DNA of 5,494 nucleotides from JAEZFI01 sp044508215 (GTDB taxonomy: Bacteria > Actinomycetota > Acidimicrobiia > Acidimicrobiales > Microtrichaceae). The position numbers and the translations under genes are program-made. The number at the start of each line of letters is the position of its first letter. Within the stretch, counting starts at the first letter, position 1. Below are positions 1-5,494 of this stretch, in pieces. The notes beneath the pieces are model-generated. The model searched no databases and was not told the origin of the DNA. It saw only the letters and a program-made list of their open reading frames with translations. The stretch lies in contig JBIQID010000162.1 of the NCBI GenBank assembly GCA_044508215.1, positions 1-5,494 of the forward strand, read 5' to 3'.

Positions 1-235
1 CCTTCGCGGCCACATCGGGACAACTTGAAGCTGTCCGCATCCGGACGACCGCGACCACATCCGGACAACTTGAAGCTGTCCACATCCGGCCAACCTTCGC
101 GGCCACATCCGGACAAGTTCAGCCTGTCCACATCCGGCCAACCTTCGCGGCCACACCCGGACAACTTGAAGCTGTCCACATCCGGGCGACCTGCCCGACC
201 ACATCCGGACAAGTTGAAGCTGTCCGCATCTGGAC
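1..235. repeat. 48-bp tandem direct-repeat array, about five units, open at the left edge
   Basis: Five copies of CCACATCCGGACAA or a close variant begin at 10, 55, 103, 151 and 199, giving spacings of 45, 48, 48 and 48 bp. The window starts inside a unit (CCTTCGCGGC), so the array continues to the left. Each unit has two halves that both start with CACATCCGG. Half A, about 25 bp, goes on with ACAACTTGAAGCTGTC; half B, about 23 bp, goes on with CCAACCTTCGCGGC. The halves resemble each other, which suggests that an ancestral block of about 24 bp duplicated first and the 48-bp pair then amplified. Units 2 and 3 share the most conserved half B; units 1, 4 and 5 have drifted. The array ends shortly before the stop codon of the minus-strand carbamoyltransferase gene. 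Because 48 is divisible by three, the array is open in several frames and gives a fake 16-residue protein repeat. I see no reason to call it coding, and its function is unknown. Confidence 0.93.
18..225. other. Five imperfect palindromes, one per repeat unit
   Basis: The 19-bp element GGACAACTTGAAGCTGTCC lies at 18-36, 63-81 and 159-177. Variants lie at 111-129 (GGACAAGTTCAGCCTGTCC) and 207-225 (GGACAAGTTGAAGCTGTCC). It is a hyphenated inverted repeat: outer arms GGACA/TGTCC, a mismatch at 6/14, inner arms CTT/AAG and a single central base. The outer arms are identical in all five copies. In the third copy, base 7 changes from C to G and base 13 from G to C, which restores that pair; the fifth copy has changed only base 7. 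The element could be a dyad protein-binding site or a small RNA hairpin. Neither is proven. Confidence 0.75.
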
Positions 236-266
236 GGGCGGGGTCGGGGGGGTCAGGGGGTGCGGG
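236..266 (+). other. G-tract cluster fitting a G-quadruplex motif
   Basis: Five G-runs lie on the + strand at 236-238, 240-243, 246-252, 256-260 and 264-266. They are separated by loops of 1, 2, 3 and 3 bases, which meets the usual pattern of four or more G-runs of at least three with short loops. The cluster begins directly after the repeat array and covers the stop codon (253-255) and last codons of the minus-strand carbamoyltransferase gene. The G-rich strand is the template strand of that gene, so the mRNA would carry the C-rich complement. A role in transcription ending or in instability of the neighbouring repeats is only an inference. Confidence 0.6.
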
Positions 267-1878
267 TGACCAGGTAGGAGCCGATGGCGAGGGTGTCGAT
301 CGGGCTGCTCCCGAAGCACTCGAGCGCGTCCCAGGGGCTGTCGACCATCGGGCGGCCGGCAGTGTTGAAGCTCGTGTTCACGACCACCGGCACACCGGTG
401 CGGGCTTCGAAGCCGTCGAGCACGGCGGCCATCAGCGGCTCGTCCCGCCGGTCCACGGTCTGCGCCCGAGCCGTGCCGTCCACGTGCACCACCGCGGGGA
501 TGCGGTCGCGCCACTCCTCGCCGACGCGGTGCACGAACAGCATGTGCGGGCTGGGCACGGGGCCGTCGAAGATCTGCGACGCCCGCTCGAGCGTCGTCAT
601 GGGCGCCACCGGGCGGAACTGCTCGCGCCCCTTGATGTCGTTCAGCCGTTCGAGGTTCTCGGCGCGACGTGGATCTGCGAGCAGGCTGCGATGCCCGAGG
701 GCCCGTGGGCCGAACTCGCTGCGCCCCTGGAACCAGGCGACGACCTGGTCGTCGGCGAGCCGCTGCGCCACGTCCGCGGCGACGTCATCGCTGCGCCGGT
801 ACGGGACGCGTGCACGGTCGAGGATCGAACGAACCTCGTCGTCGGTCCACTGCCTGCCCAGCGCAGCCGTCGCCATCGGCTGTGGGTCGTCCCCGAGCTC
901 TGCCGACAGGTGCAGCGCGGCGCCGAGCGCGGTGCCCGCGTCGCCGGCAGCCGGCTGGACCCAGACGTCGTCGAACGGACCCTCACGCCAGATCACCTCG
1001 TTGGCGACGCAGTTGAGCGCCACGCCACCGGCCATGACGAGCGCGCTGTGACCGGTCCGCTCGTGGAGCCACCTGGCAGTCTCGAGCAGGACCTCCTCGA
1101 GGCGCTTCTGCACCGACGCCGCGAGGTCTGCGTGGCGCTGGTCGGGCTCACCTGAGGCCGGCGCCGTCCAGCGCGAGAAGTCCATCGGCTGCACCGTGAC
1201 CCCGCCCTCCGGTGATGTGCGGACCAGCTCGCGCATGTCATCGAGCCACACCGGCGTCCCGTACGACGCCAGCGCCATCACCTTGTACTCGTCACTCGAT
1301 CGGTGGAAGCCGCAGTGGACCGTGAGCTCCTCGTACCAGAGCCCCAGCGAGTGCGGCAGCGCCTGGTGGAACAGCGGGACGAACCGACCACCTTCGACCG
1401 ATCCTCCGAGCATCGAGTGCGACTCGCCCCGCCCGTCGGCCACCAGGACCGCGCAGTCGCGATGCGGCCCCGCCAGGTACGCCGACGCTGCGTGTGCAAC
1501 GTGGTGGGCGACGTGGTGGAACGGCACGGTGTCGGCACCCGGCAGCTCGGTCGCCACGAACCTCGACGCCCGGCTGGCGAAGAGGGTGCGGAGCGGCTCC
1601 CAGTCGTCGGCCGTGAGGTCCTCCGACCTGCCGCCGACGAGCGACGGGTCGTACGAGTAGGCGATCCCGTCGAGGTCCGCCGGTGACAGCCCGGCCTCCT
1701 CGAGGCACCAGCGCGCCGACTGCACGGGCAGCTCCCACGTGGAGAACGGCACGCACGGCTTGCCGTGCTTCCGCCTGCTGAACCGCTCCTCTTCGGCAGC
1801 GGCGACGATCCTTCCGTCCACCACCACAGCGGCAGCAGGATCGTGGAACACCGCGTTCAGACCCAGTACGGCCGCCAT
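253..1878 (-). CDS. Carbamoyltransferase, NodU/CmcH/TobZ family
   Basis: This 541-aa protein is full length for a two-domain O-carbamoyltransferase, which moves the carbamoyl group of carbamoyl phosphate through a carbamoyl-adenylate to a hydroxyl of a small molecule; the fold suggests a cytosolic enzyme. The N-terminal domain begins with GLNAVFHDPAAAVVVDG (6-22). It carries the metal-site motif HHVAHA (125-130), an aspartate in VADGRGE (D148), GGVALN (284-289) and D313 in AAGDAGTALG. The C-terminal YrdC-like domain has EFGPRALGHRSLLADPR (388-404), FRPVAPM (421-427) and NTSFN (501-505). No key motif is missing. The ATG at 1878 is preferred because the family starts with a short lead into GLN and because GGGAG lies five bases upstream. 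Longer frames up to 2103 run into the divergent gene. The acceptor substrate cannot be read from the sequence, and no biosynthetic partner gene is visible. The gene is divergent from the LigD-like gene. Confidence 0.95.
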   Translation of the reverse strand: MAAVLGLNAVFHDPAAAVVVDGRIVAAAEEERFSRRKHGKPCVPFSTWELPVQSARWCLEEAGLSPADLDGIAYSYDPSLVGGRSEDLTADDWEPLRTLFASRASRFVATELPGADTVPFHHVAHHVAHAASAYLAGPHRDCAVLVADGRGESHSMLGGSVEGGRFVPLFHQALPHSLGLWYEELTVHCGFHRSSDEYKVMALASYGTPVWLDDMRELVRTSPEGGVTVQPMDFSRWTAPASGEPDQRHADLAASVQKRLEEVLLETARWLHERTGHSALVMAGGVALNCVANEVIWREGPFDDVWVQPAAGDAGTALGAALHLSAELGDDPQPMATAALGRQWTDDEVRSILDRARVPYRRSDDVAADVAQRLADDQVVAWFQGRSEFGPRALGHRSLLADPRRAENLERLNDIKGREQFRPVAPMTTLERASQIFDGPVPSPHMLFVHRVGEEWRDRIPAVVHVDGTARAQTVDRRDEPLMAAVLDGFEARTGVPVVVNTSFNTAGRPMVDSPWDALECFGSSPIDTLAIGSYLVTRTP

Positions 1879-1883
1879 GCGCG

Positions 1884-1888
1884 CTCCC
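1884..1888 (-). promoter_or_regulatory. Ribosome binding site of the carbamoyltransferase
   Basis: The minus strand reads GGGAG here, five bases before the ATG at 1878-1876. This spacing favours that ATG over the in-frame ATG four codons earlier (1890-1888), which overlaps the GGGAG and has only a C-rich stretch upstream. Confidence 0.6.
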
Positions 1889-1909
1889 ATCGTCCGGGGG
1901 TCGGAGGGC

Positions 1910-1937
1910 GGTGTACCCGTGGACCCCTCGTGCAGAA
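1910..1937 (-). promoter_or_regulatory. Weak candidate promoter for the carbamoyltransferase
   Basis: On the minus strand TTCTGC (1937-1932) and TACACC (1915-1910) are separated by 16 bases and end 31 bases before the ATG. Each matches a sigma-70-type box only partly. In DNA this GC-rich such matches can arise by chance, so this is only the best guess within the 99-bp divergent spacer (1879-1977). I found no convincing promoter for the plus-strand gene in the same spacer. Confidence 0.2.
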
Positions 1938-1977
1938 CCGCGGGTGATGGGCGAGCGACAGGGGGTACTCCGTCGGG

Positions 1978-4284
1978 GTGGGTCAGCTCGACACCTACCG
2001 GGCGAAGCGCGACTTCAGCCGCACCACGGAGCCCGCAGGCGGCGCCCCCGAAGCCGGTGGCTCGCGGTTCGTCGTGCAGCGCCACCGAGCTCGCCGCCTC
2101 CACTACGACTTCCGGTTGGAGATCGACGGGGTCCTCGTCAGCTGGGCGGTGCCGAAGGGACCGTCACTCGACCCGTCGGCCAAGCGCCTGGCCGTCCGCA
2201 CCGAGGACCACCCCATCGAGTACATGGACTTCGAGGGCGTCATCCCCGCAGGCGAGTACGGCGGCGGCGACGTGATCGTGTGGGACCGCGGCACGTGGGA
2301 GCTCCACGTCCCCGACGGTTCCCCGGAGGACCCCGGCGAGGCGCTCGACGACGGAGAGCTGCACGTGGACCTCCACGGCGAGAAGCTCACCGGCAGGTTC
2401 GTCCTGGTGCGACGCGGCCGCGGCGGCGAGCAGAGCAACGAGTGGCTGATGTTCCACAAGCGCGACGACGACGCGGTCGACGGCTGGGACGCCGAGGACC
2501 ACCCGGTGTCGGTGCTGTCCGGCCGCACGAACGACGAGGTCGCCGAGGACCCGGATGCGCTGTGGCGCTCCGGAGCGCCGGCGGACTCGGCGGAGATCGA
2601 CCTCACAGCAGCACCCCGGGCGGACCTGTCCGACCGCATCGAGCCGATGCAACCCACGAGCGCACGCAGCCTTCCTGCCGACGACGGGAGCTGGCTCTAC
2701 GGAGTGCGGTGGGAGGGCCGGCGCGTGCAGGTGGTGGTCGCGGATGGGCGCACGGAGATCCGCGACGTCGATGGGCGGCCCGTGACCGCCGGGGTGCCAC
2801 GACTTCGCCGTTCGTGGACCTCGGCGCGCGAGGCCGTGGTGGACGCGGTCCTGGTGCAGCTCGACGACAGCGGGCGCCCCATCGAACCCGAGGCAAACGA
2901 CACCAGCCCTGCCGACACCAACGCTGTCGAAAGTCCGATGGGAACGCCGCAGCTCCAGATCCTCGACCTGCTGCACCTCGACGGAAGGAGGATCGCAGAC
3001 CTCCCGCTGCAGCAACGGCTCGGTCTCCTCGACGGCATCGTGGCCGACGGCGCAGGCGTGCGCGTCGTCGCCCAGACGAACGGCTCGAGGGAGGGCTACG
3101 TGGAGGCGACGGCCGGCGTGCCCGGCGCCGTGGTCATGGCCCGATCCGCCCGGAGCAGGTACCGCTCCGGTGCCCGGAGCAGCGACTGGCGGGAGTGGTC
3201 ACCCACCGCCCGCACCACGCGGCGGGCACGGCACCGTCGGACACCGAAGCGCAGCACACCCGACGATCCCGCTGCGGTGGAGGACCGCTCCGAACCCGAG
3301 AGAGCCGTCCCCACCGGCCGCGACGACCCGACCGCCCCCGAAGCCCTGGAAGCCTTGGAGGCACTGGACCGCCTGGGGGCGAACGGCACCTGGCGGTTCG
3401 CCGGGCGGGACCTGCGGCTCACCAACCTCGACAAGCAGATGGCGCCCGGGCGCGGCGACGAACCGCCGATCACCAAGCGCGACCTCGTCCGCTACTACGC
3501 GCAGGTCGCCCCGGTGATGCTGCCGCACCTCGTCGACCGACCGATGAACATGCACCGGTTCCCTGCCGGTCTGGACCGCCCGGGCTTCTGGAACAAGGCG
3601 GCTCCGGACCACGCACCCGACTGGATGGGCCGCTGGGAGAACGACGAAGCCGATCCCGGCGAGACCGAGGTCTACCTGGTGGCCACCGAGCCGGCAGCCG
3701 TGCCGTGGTTCGCCAACTACGGGGCGCTCGAGCTGCACCCGTGGACGTCGCGGATCCCTGCGGTGCACGAACCCACCTACGCCTACATCGACCTCGACCC
3801 GGGCGACGCCACGACGTGGGACGAGCTGCTCCTGATGGCCCGCCTCCACCGGGACGCACTGGCCCACCTGGAGGTGCGGGGTTGGCCGAAGGTCACCGGC
3901 CGACGGGGCATCCAGATCTGGATCCCGGTGCCCGACGGGACCACCTTCGAGGAGACCCGCGGGTGGGTGGAGTCGCTCTCCCGGCTCGTCGGCCGCCTCG
4001 TGCCGGACCTGGTGAGCTGGGAGTGGGAGGTCGGGCGGCGGCGTGGCCGGGCACGCCTCGACTACACGCAGAACGCCATCAACAAGACCCTCGTGGCGCC
4101 GTACAGCGTCCGGCCTGCAGCGGGCGCCCCGGTCTCGGCGCCGATCCGCTGGGAGGAGCTGGACGACCCCGACCTCCGACCGGACCGCTGGACGATCCGG
4201 AACATGCCCGAACGGGTCGCGGAGGTGGGCGACCTGTTCGCGGGGATCACCGACGATCCGCAGCAGCTCCCCGAACTGGGCTGA
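1978..4284 (+). CDS. ligD: LigD-like end-repair protein: phosphoesterase, degenerate ligase, polymerase
   Basis: The 768-aa protein has the domain order known from Pseudomonas LigD, the Ku-dependent non-homologous end-joining enzyme. The 3'-phosphoesterase domain (about 28-170) contains H36, H42, D44 and R46 in QRHRARRLHYDFRLE, plus H78 and Y82 in EDHPIEY. These match the known active-site spacing, so it looks active. The ligase-like segment (about 205-408) keeps LLHLDGR (331-337) but has RWEGRR (244-249) where active ligases have KWDGxR, and no OB-fold is recognisable. A charged linker follows (about 409-470), containing three EAL repeats. The archaeo-eukaryotic primase-type polymerase domain (about 471-755) keeps D605 and D607 (YIDLDPG), D695 (RARLDYTQN), H587 and R712. 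Its second motif is TGRRGIQ rather than the usual SGxKGxH. The GTG at 1978 is the only usable start, since an in-frame TGA lies at 1945, and MGQLDTYRAKRDFSRT is a typical family N terminus. The nearest purine-rich site, AGGGGG (1960-1965), is somewhat far away. No ku or separate ligase gene is in view. Confidence 0.95.
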   Translation: MGQLDTYRAKRDFSRTTEPAGGAPEAGGSRFVVQRHRARRLHYDFRLEIDGVLVSWAVPKGPSLDPSAKRLAVRTEDHPIEYMDFEGVIPAGEYGGGDVIVWDRGTWELHVPDGSPEDPGEALDDGELHVDLHGEKLTGRFVLVRRGRGGEQSNEWLMFHKRDDDAVDGWDAEDHPVSVLSGRTNDEVAEDPDALWRSGAPADSAEIDLTAAPRADLSDRIEPMQPTSARSLPADDGSWLYGVRWEGRRVQVVVADGRTEIRDVDGRPVTAGVPRLRRSWTSAREAVVDAVLVQLDDSGRPIEPEANDTSPADTNAVESPMGTPQLQILDLLHLDGRRIADLPLQQRLGLLDGIVADGAGVRVVAQTNGSREGYVEATAGVPGAVVMARSARSRYRSGARSSDWREWSPTARTTRRARHRRTPKRSTPDDPAAVEDRSEPERAVPTGRDDPTAPEALEALEALDRLGANGTWRFAGRDLRLTNLDKQMAPGRGDEPPITKRDLVRYYAQVAPVMLPHLVDRPMNMHRFPAGLDRPGFWNKAAPDHAPDWMGRWENDEADPGETEVYLVATEPAAVPWFANYGALELHPWTSRIPAVHEPTYAYIDLDPGDATTWDELLLMARLHRDALAHLEVRGWPKVTGRRGIQIWIPVPDGTTFEETRGWVESLSRLVGRLVPDLVSWEWEVGRRRGRARLDYTQNAINKTLVAPYSVRPAAGAPVSAPIRWEELDDPDLRPDRWTIRNMPERVAEVGDLFAGITDDPQQLPELG
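2590..3201 (+). other. Degenerate ATP-dependent DNA ligase domain inside the LigD-like gene
   Basis: Residues about 205-408 align by eye with the adenylation domain of LigD ligases: WLYGVRWEGRRV (239-250) with the motif I region, QILDLLHLDGRRIADLPL (327-344) with the typical FDLLHLDGR region, and GAVVMARSARSRYRSGARSSDW (383-404) with the EGVVAKR...YRPGRRSPDW region. The AMP-accepting lysine is arginine (R244), the motif I aspartate is glutamate (E246), the EGVVAK lysine is not conserved, and the WLKVK motif reads WREWSP (404-409). After it comes a basic and acidic linker in place of the roughly 100-residue OB-fold. The segment is therefore unlikely to seal nicks. The frame is open and the codon use matches the flanks, so it is a retained, reshaped domain rather than a broken gene. 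Confidence 0.8.
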
Positions 4285-4300
4285 CGGTCGTCAATGTCGA

Positions 4301-4347
4301 GCGCCACCGGCGCCGTGGGCAGGCGACCGGCCGCCCGTGCGCGGGCG
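4301..4347. terminator. Two small GC hairpins between convergent genes
   Basis: The 77-bp spacer (4285-4361) lies between two converging stop codons. It holds GCGCC-ACC-GGCGC (4301-4313) and CGCCCG-TGCG-CGGGCG (4332-4347), stems of 5 and 6 perfect pairs. Neither has a T-tract on either side, so they are not classical intrinsic terminators, but such hairpins are common at convergent gene ends in high-GC actinobacteria. In DNA of this composition short GC hairpins also occur by chance. Confidence 0.35.
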
Positions 4348-4361
4348 ACGTGACCGAGCAG

Positions 4362-5494
4362 TCACACCCACCCGGCGCGGGTCCGGGGCATGCCGCTGGC
4401 CCCGTCGTCACCCGGCACCACGCCGAGCACCTGGTGGACCGACGTGCCCCCGTCCTCGAAGCCGACCGCCGACGCCGCCATGTAGAGGCGCCACACCCGG
4501 GCCCGACGCTCCCCCACCAGCTCGACCGCGCGGTCCCACTCGCGCTCCAGGTTGCCGACCCAGGCGCGGAGGGTGGTGGCGTAGTGCTCGCGCAGCGACT
4601 CGACGTCGCGGACCTCGAACCCCGCCCCTTCCATGGCGAGCACCACCTGGCCCACGTCGATCAGCTCGCCGTCGGGGAACACGTAGCGCCCGATGAACGA
4701 TCGACCACCGATCCGCGAGCCTCCCACCGACGAGATCGCATGGTTCAGCAGCCGGCCCTCCGGTCGCAGCAGCCGTCGAACCCGGGCGAAGTACTCCTCC
4801 ATCCGGGCGGCGCCGACGTGTTCGAACATGCCGACGGACGACACCGCGTCGAACTGCTCGCCGCCGACGTCCCGGTAGTCCTGCAGACGGATCTCCACCT
4901 GCGCCGACACGCCCGCCTCGGCGACGCGGGCACGGGCGAGCTCGGCCTGCTCCCGACTGATCGTGACCCCCACGACCGTGGCGTGGTGGTGCTGCGCCGC
5001 GTGGATCGCGAGCGACCCCCACCCGCAGCCGATGTCGAGCAGGCGGCTGCCGGGGCGCTCGTGCAACGCCAGCTTCCGGCAGATCAGCTCGTGCTTCGCC
5101 GACTGCGCGTCGTCGAGGGACATGGACGGCCCCGGCCAGTACGCGCAGGAGTACGTCATCGACCCGCCGAGGACCAGGCGGTAGAAGTCGTTGCCCACGT
5201 CGTAGTGGTGGCCGACGGCCTGCGCGTCCCGGCTGCGCGAGTGGCGTCGCCCGCGCGGTCGCGCCTCTTCGGGCGGAGGCGACGGTGGTCGACCGAGTAC
5301 GCCGAGGCGCCGCGCAGCGTCGAACGCCCGCGGCAGCACCTGCGCGACGTACCTCGACCGGTGCCAGGGAGACGAGGGCAGCGAGACCGCGTCGCGAAGC
5401 GTCTCGAGCACAGCGAAGAGGTCGCCCTCCACGTCGATGTCACCGGCGACGTAGCCGCGTGCGAGACCCAGCTCGTCGGGTGACCACACGAGCC
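4362..5494 (-). CDS. cfa: Cyclopropane-fatty-acyl-phospholipid synthase family protein (5' end outside window)
   Basis: The enzyme class uses S-adenosylmethionine to add a methylene (or, in some actinobacteria, a methyl) carbon across the double bond of membrane phospholipid acyl chains. At least 376 residues are present, and the frame is still open at the right edge. The first residues seen (VWSPDELGLARGYVAGDIDVEG) belong to the middle of the usual N-terminal domain, so several tens of residues are missing and the GTG at 5489 is not taken as the start. Counting that valine as residue 1, HHYDVGNDFYRLVLG is at 94-108, the SAM-binding LLDIGCGWGSLAIHAA at 150-165 and VGMFEHVG at 219-226. C115 (YSCAYW), E223, H250, I252 and Y303 correspond to the bicarbonate-binding residues known in E. 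coli Cfa, so catalysis is probably intact. An S/P/R-rich linker (about 67-90) separates the two domains. Sequence alone does not decide between a cyclopropane synthase and a methylating enzyme of the tuberculostearic acid type. It converges on the LigD-like gene. Confidence 0.93.
   Translation of the reverse strand, partial: LVWSPDELGLARGYVAGDIDVEGDLFAVLETLRDAVSLPSSPWHRSRYVAQVLPRAFDAARRLGVLGRPPSPPPEEARPRGRRHSRSRDAQAVGHHYDVGNDFYRLVLGGSMTYSCAYWPGPSMSLDDAQSAKHELICRKLALHERPGSRLLDIGCGWGSLAIHAAQHHHATVVGVTISREQAELARARVAEAGVSAQVEIRLQDYRDVGGEQFDAVSSVGMFEHVGAARMEEYFARVRRLLRPEGRLLNHAISSVGGSRIGGRSFIGRYVFPDGELIDVGQVVLAMEGAGFEVRDVESLREHYATTLRAWVGNLEREWDRAVELVGERRARVWRLYMAASAVGFEDGGTSVHQVLGVVPGDDGASGMPRTRAGWV

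Noticed and set aside
1..235. CRISPR array
   Set aside because: The would-be spacers are as conserved as the would-be repeats, and no cas gene is present.
1..235. Plasmid-type iterons or a replication origin
   Set aside because: The spacing and dyads could suggest it, but no replication gene, AT-rich segment or DnaA box is visible in the window.
119..514. A minus-strand frame reading through the repeat array
   Set aside because: It overlaps the 3' end of the carbamoyltransferase in a different frame on the same strand, and has no domain or ribosome binding site to support it.
824..840. TCGAAC-type half-sites resembling actinobacterial SOS boxes
   Set aside because: They lie inside the carbamoyltransferase coding region, lack a properly spaced second half, and are not near the start of the repair gene.
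25..1155. A + strand frame encoding a 16-residue repeat (PHPDNLKLSTSG-like) followed by a long tail
   Set aside because: The protein repeat follows from a 48-bp DNA repeat being divisible by three. The tail is antisense to the well-supported carbamoyltransferase.
1879..2103. A 75-residue N-terminal extension of the carbamoyltransferase
   Set aside because: It would overlap the start of the LigD-like gene, and its sequence does not look like the family, which begins almost directly with the GLN...FHD motif.
1911..5483. A + strand frame of about 1190 codons covering the last two genes
   Set aside because: It overlaps the LigD-like gene in another frame and the Cfa-type gene on the opposite strand. 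The translation is rich in R, G, P and A with no recognisable domain, as expected from GC-rich codon positions.

Overview
The window is very GC-rich throughout. It reads like the chromosome of a high-GC actinobacterium; a deep lineage such as Acidimicrobiia is a guess from protein style, not something the sequence proves. It carries three real protein genes, packed with short spacers, plus a tandem-repeat array at the left edge. Both strands have many long chance reading frames because of the GC content, including one on the + strand that runs from about 1911 to 5483. These are shadows of the three genes and are not annotated.

Layout from left to right. Positions 1-235 hold about five copies of a 48-bp direct repeat that continues past the left edge. 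Each copy contains a 19-bp imperfect palindrome. A G-rich stretch (236-266) follows, with five G-tracts that fit a G-quadruplex motif, and it runs across the stop codon of the next gene. Positions 253-1878 (minus strand) encode a complete NodU/CmcH/TobZ-type carbamoyltransferase of 541 aa. A 99-bp spacer separates it from the divergent gene at 1978-4284 (plus strand). That gene encodes a 768-aa LigD-like protein with the order phosphoesterase, ligase-like, polymerase. A 77-bp spacer with two small hairpins lies between this gene and a convergent one. The convergent gene, 4362-5494 (minus strand), is a cyclopropane-fatty-acyl-phospholipid synthase family protein whose first residues lie outside the window.

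The genes do not form an operon and have no obvious shared pathway: small-molecule carbamoylation, DNA end repair and lipid methylation. The most notable observation is in the LigD-like protein. Its 3'-phosphoesterase active site looks intact and its polymerase keeps all three metal-binding aspartates. Its central ligase domain, however, has lost the catalytic lysine (KWDGxR has become RWEGRR) and other ligase motifs, and appears to lack the OB-fold. It therefore looks like an end-processing enzyme that must rely on another protein to seal DNA. The second notable observation is the palindrome-bearing repeat array and adjoining G-tracts just downstream of the carbamoyltransferase gene.
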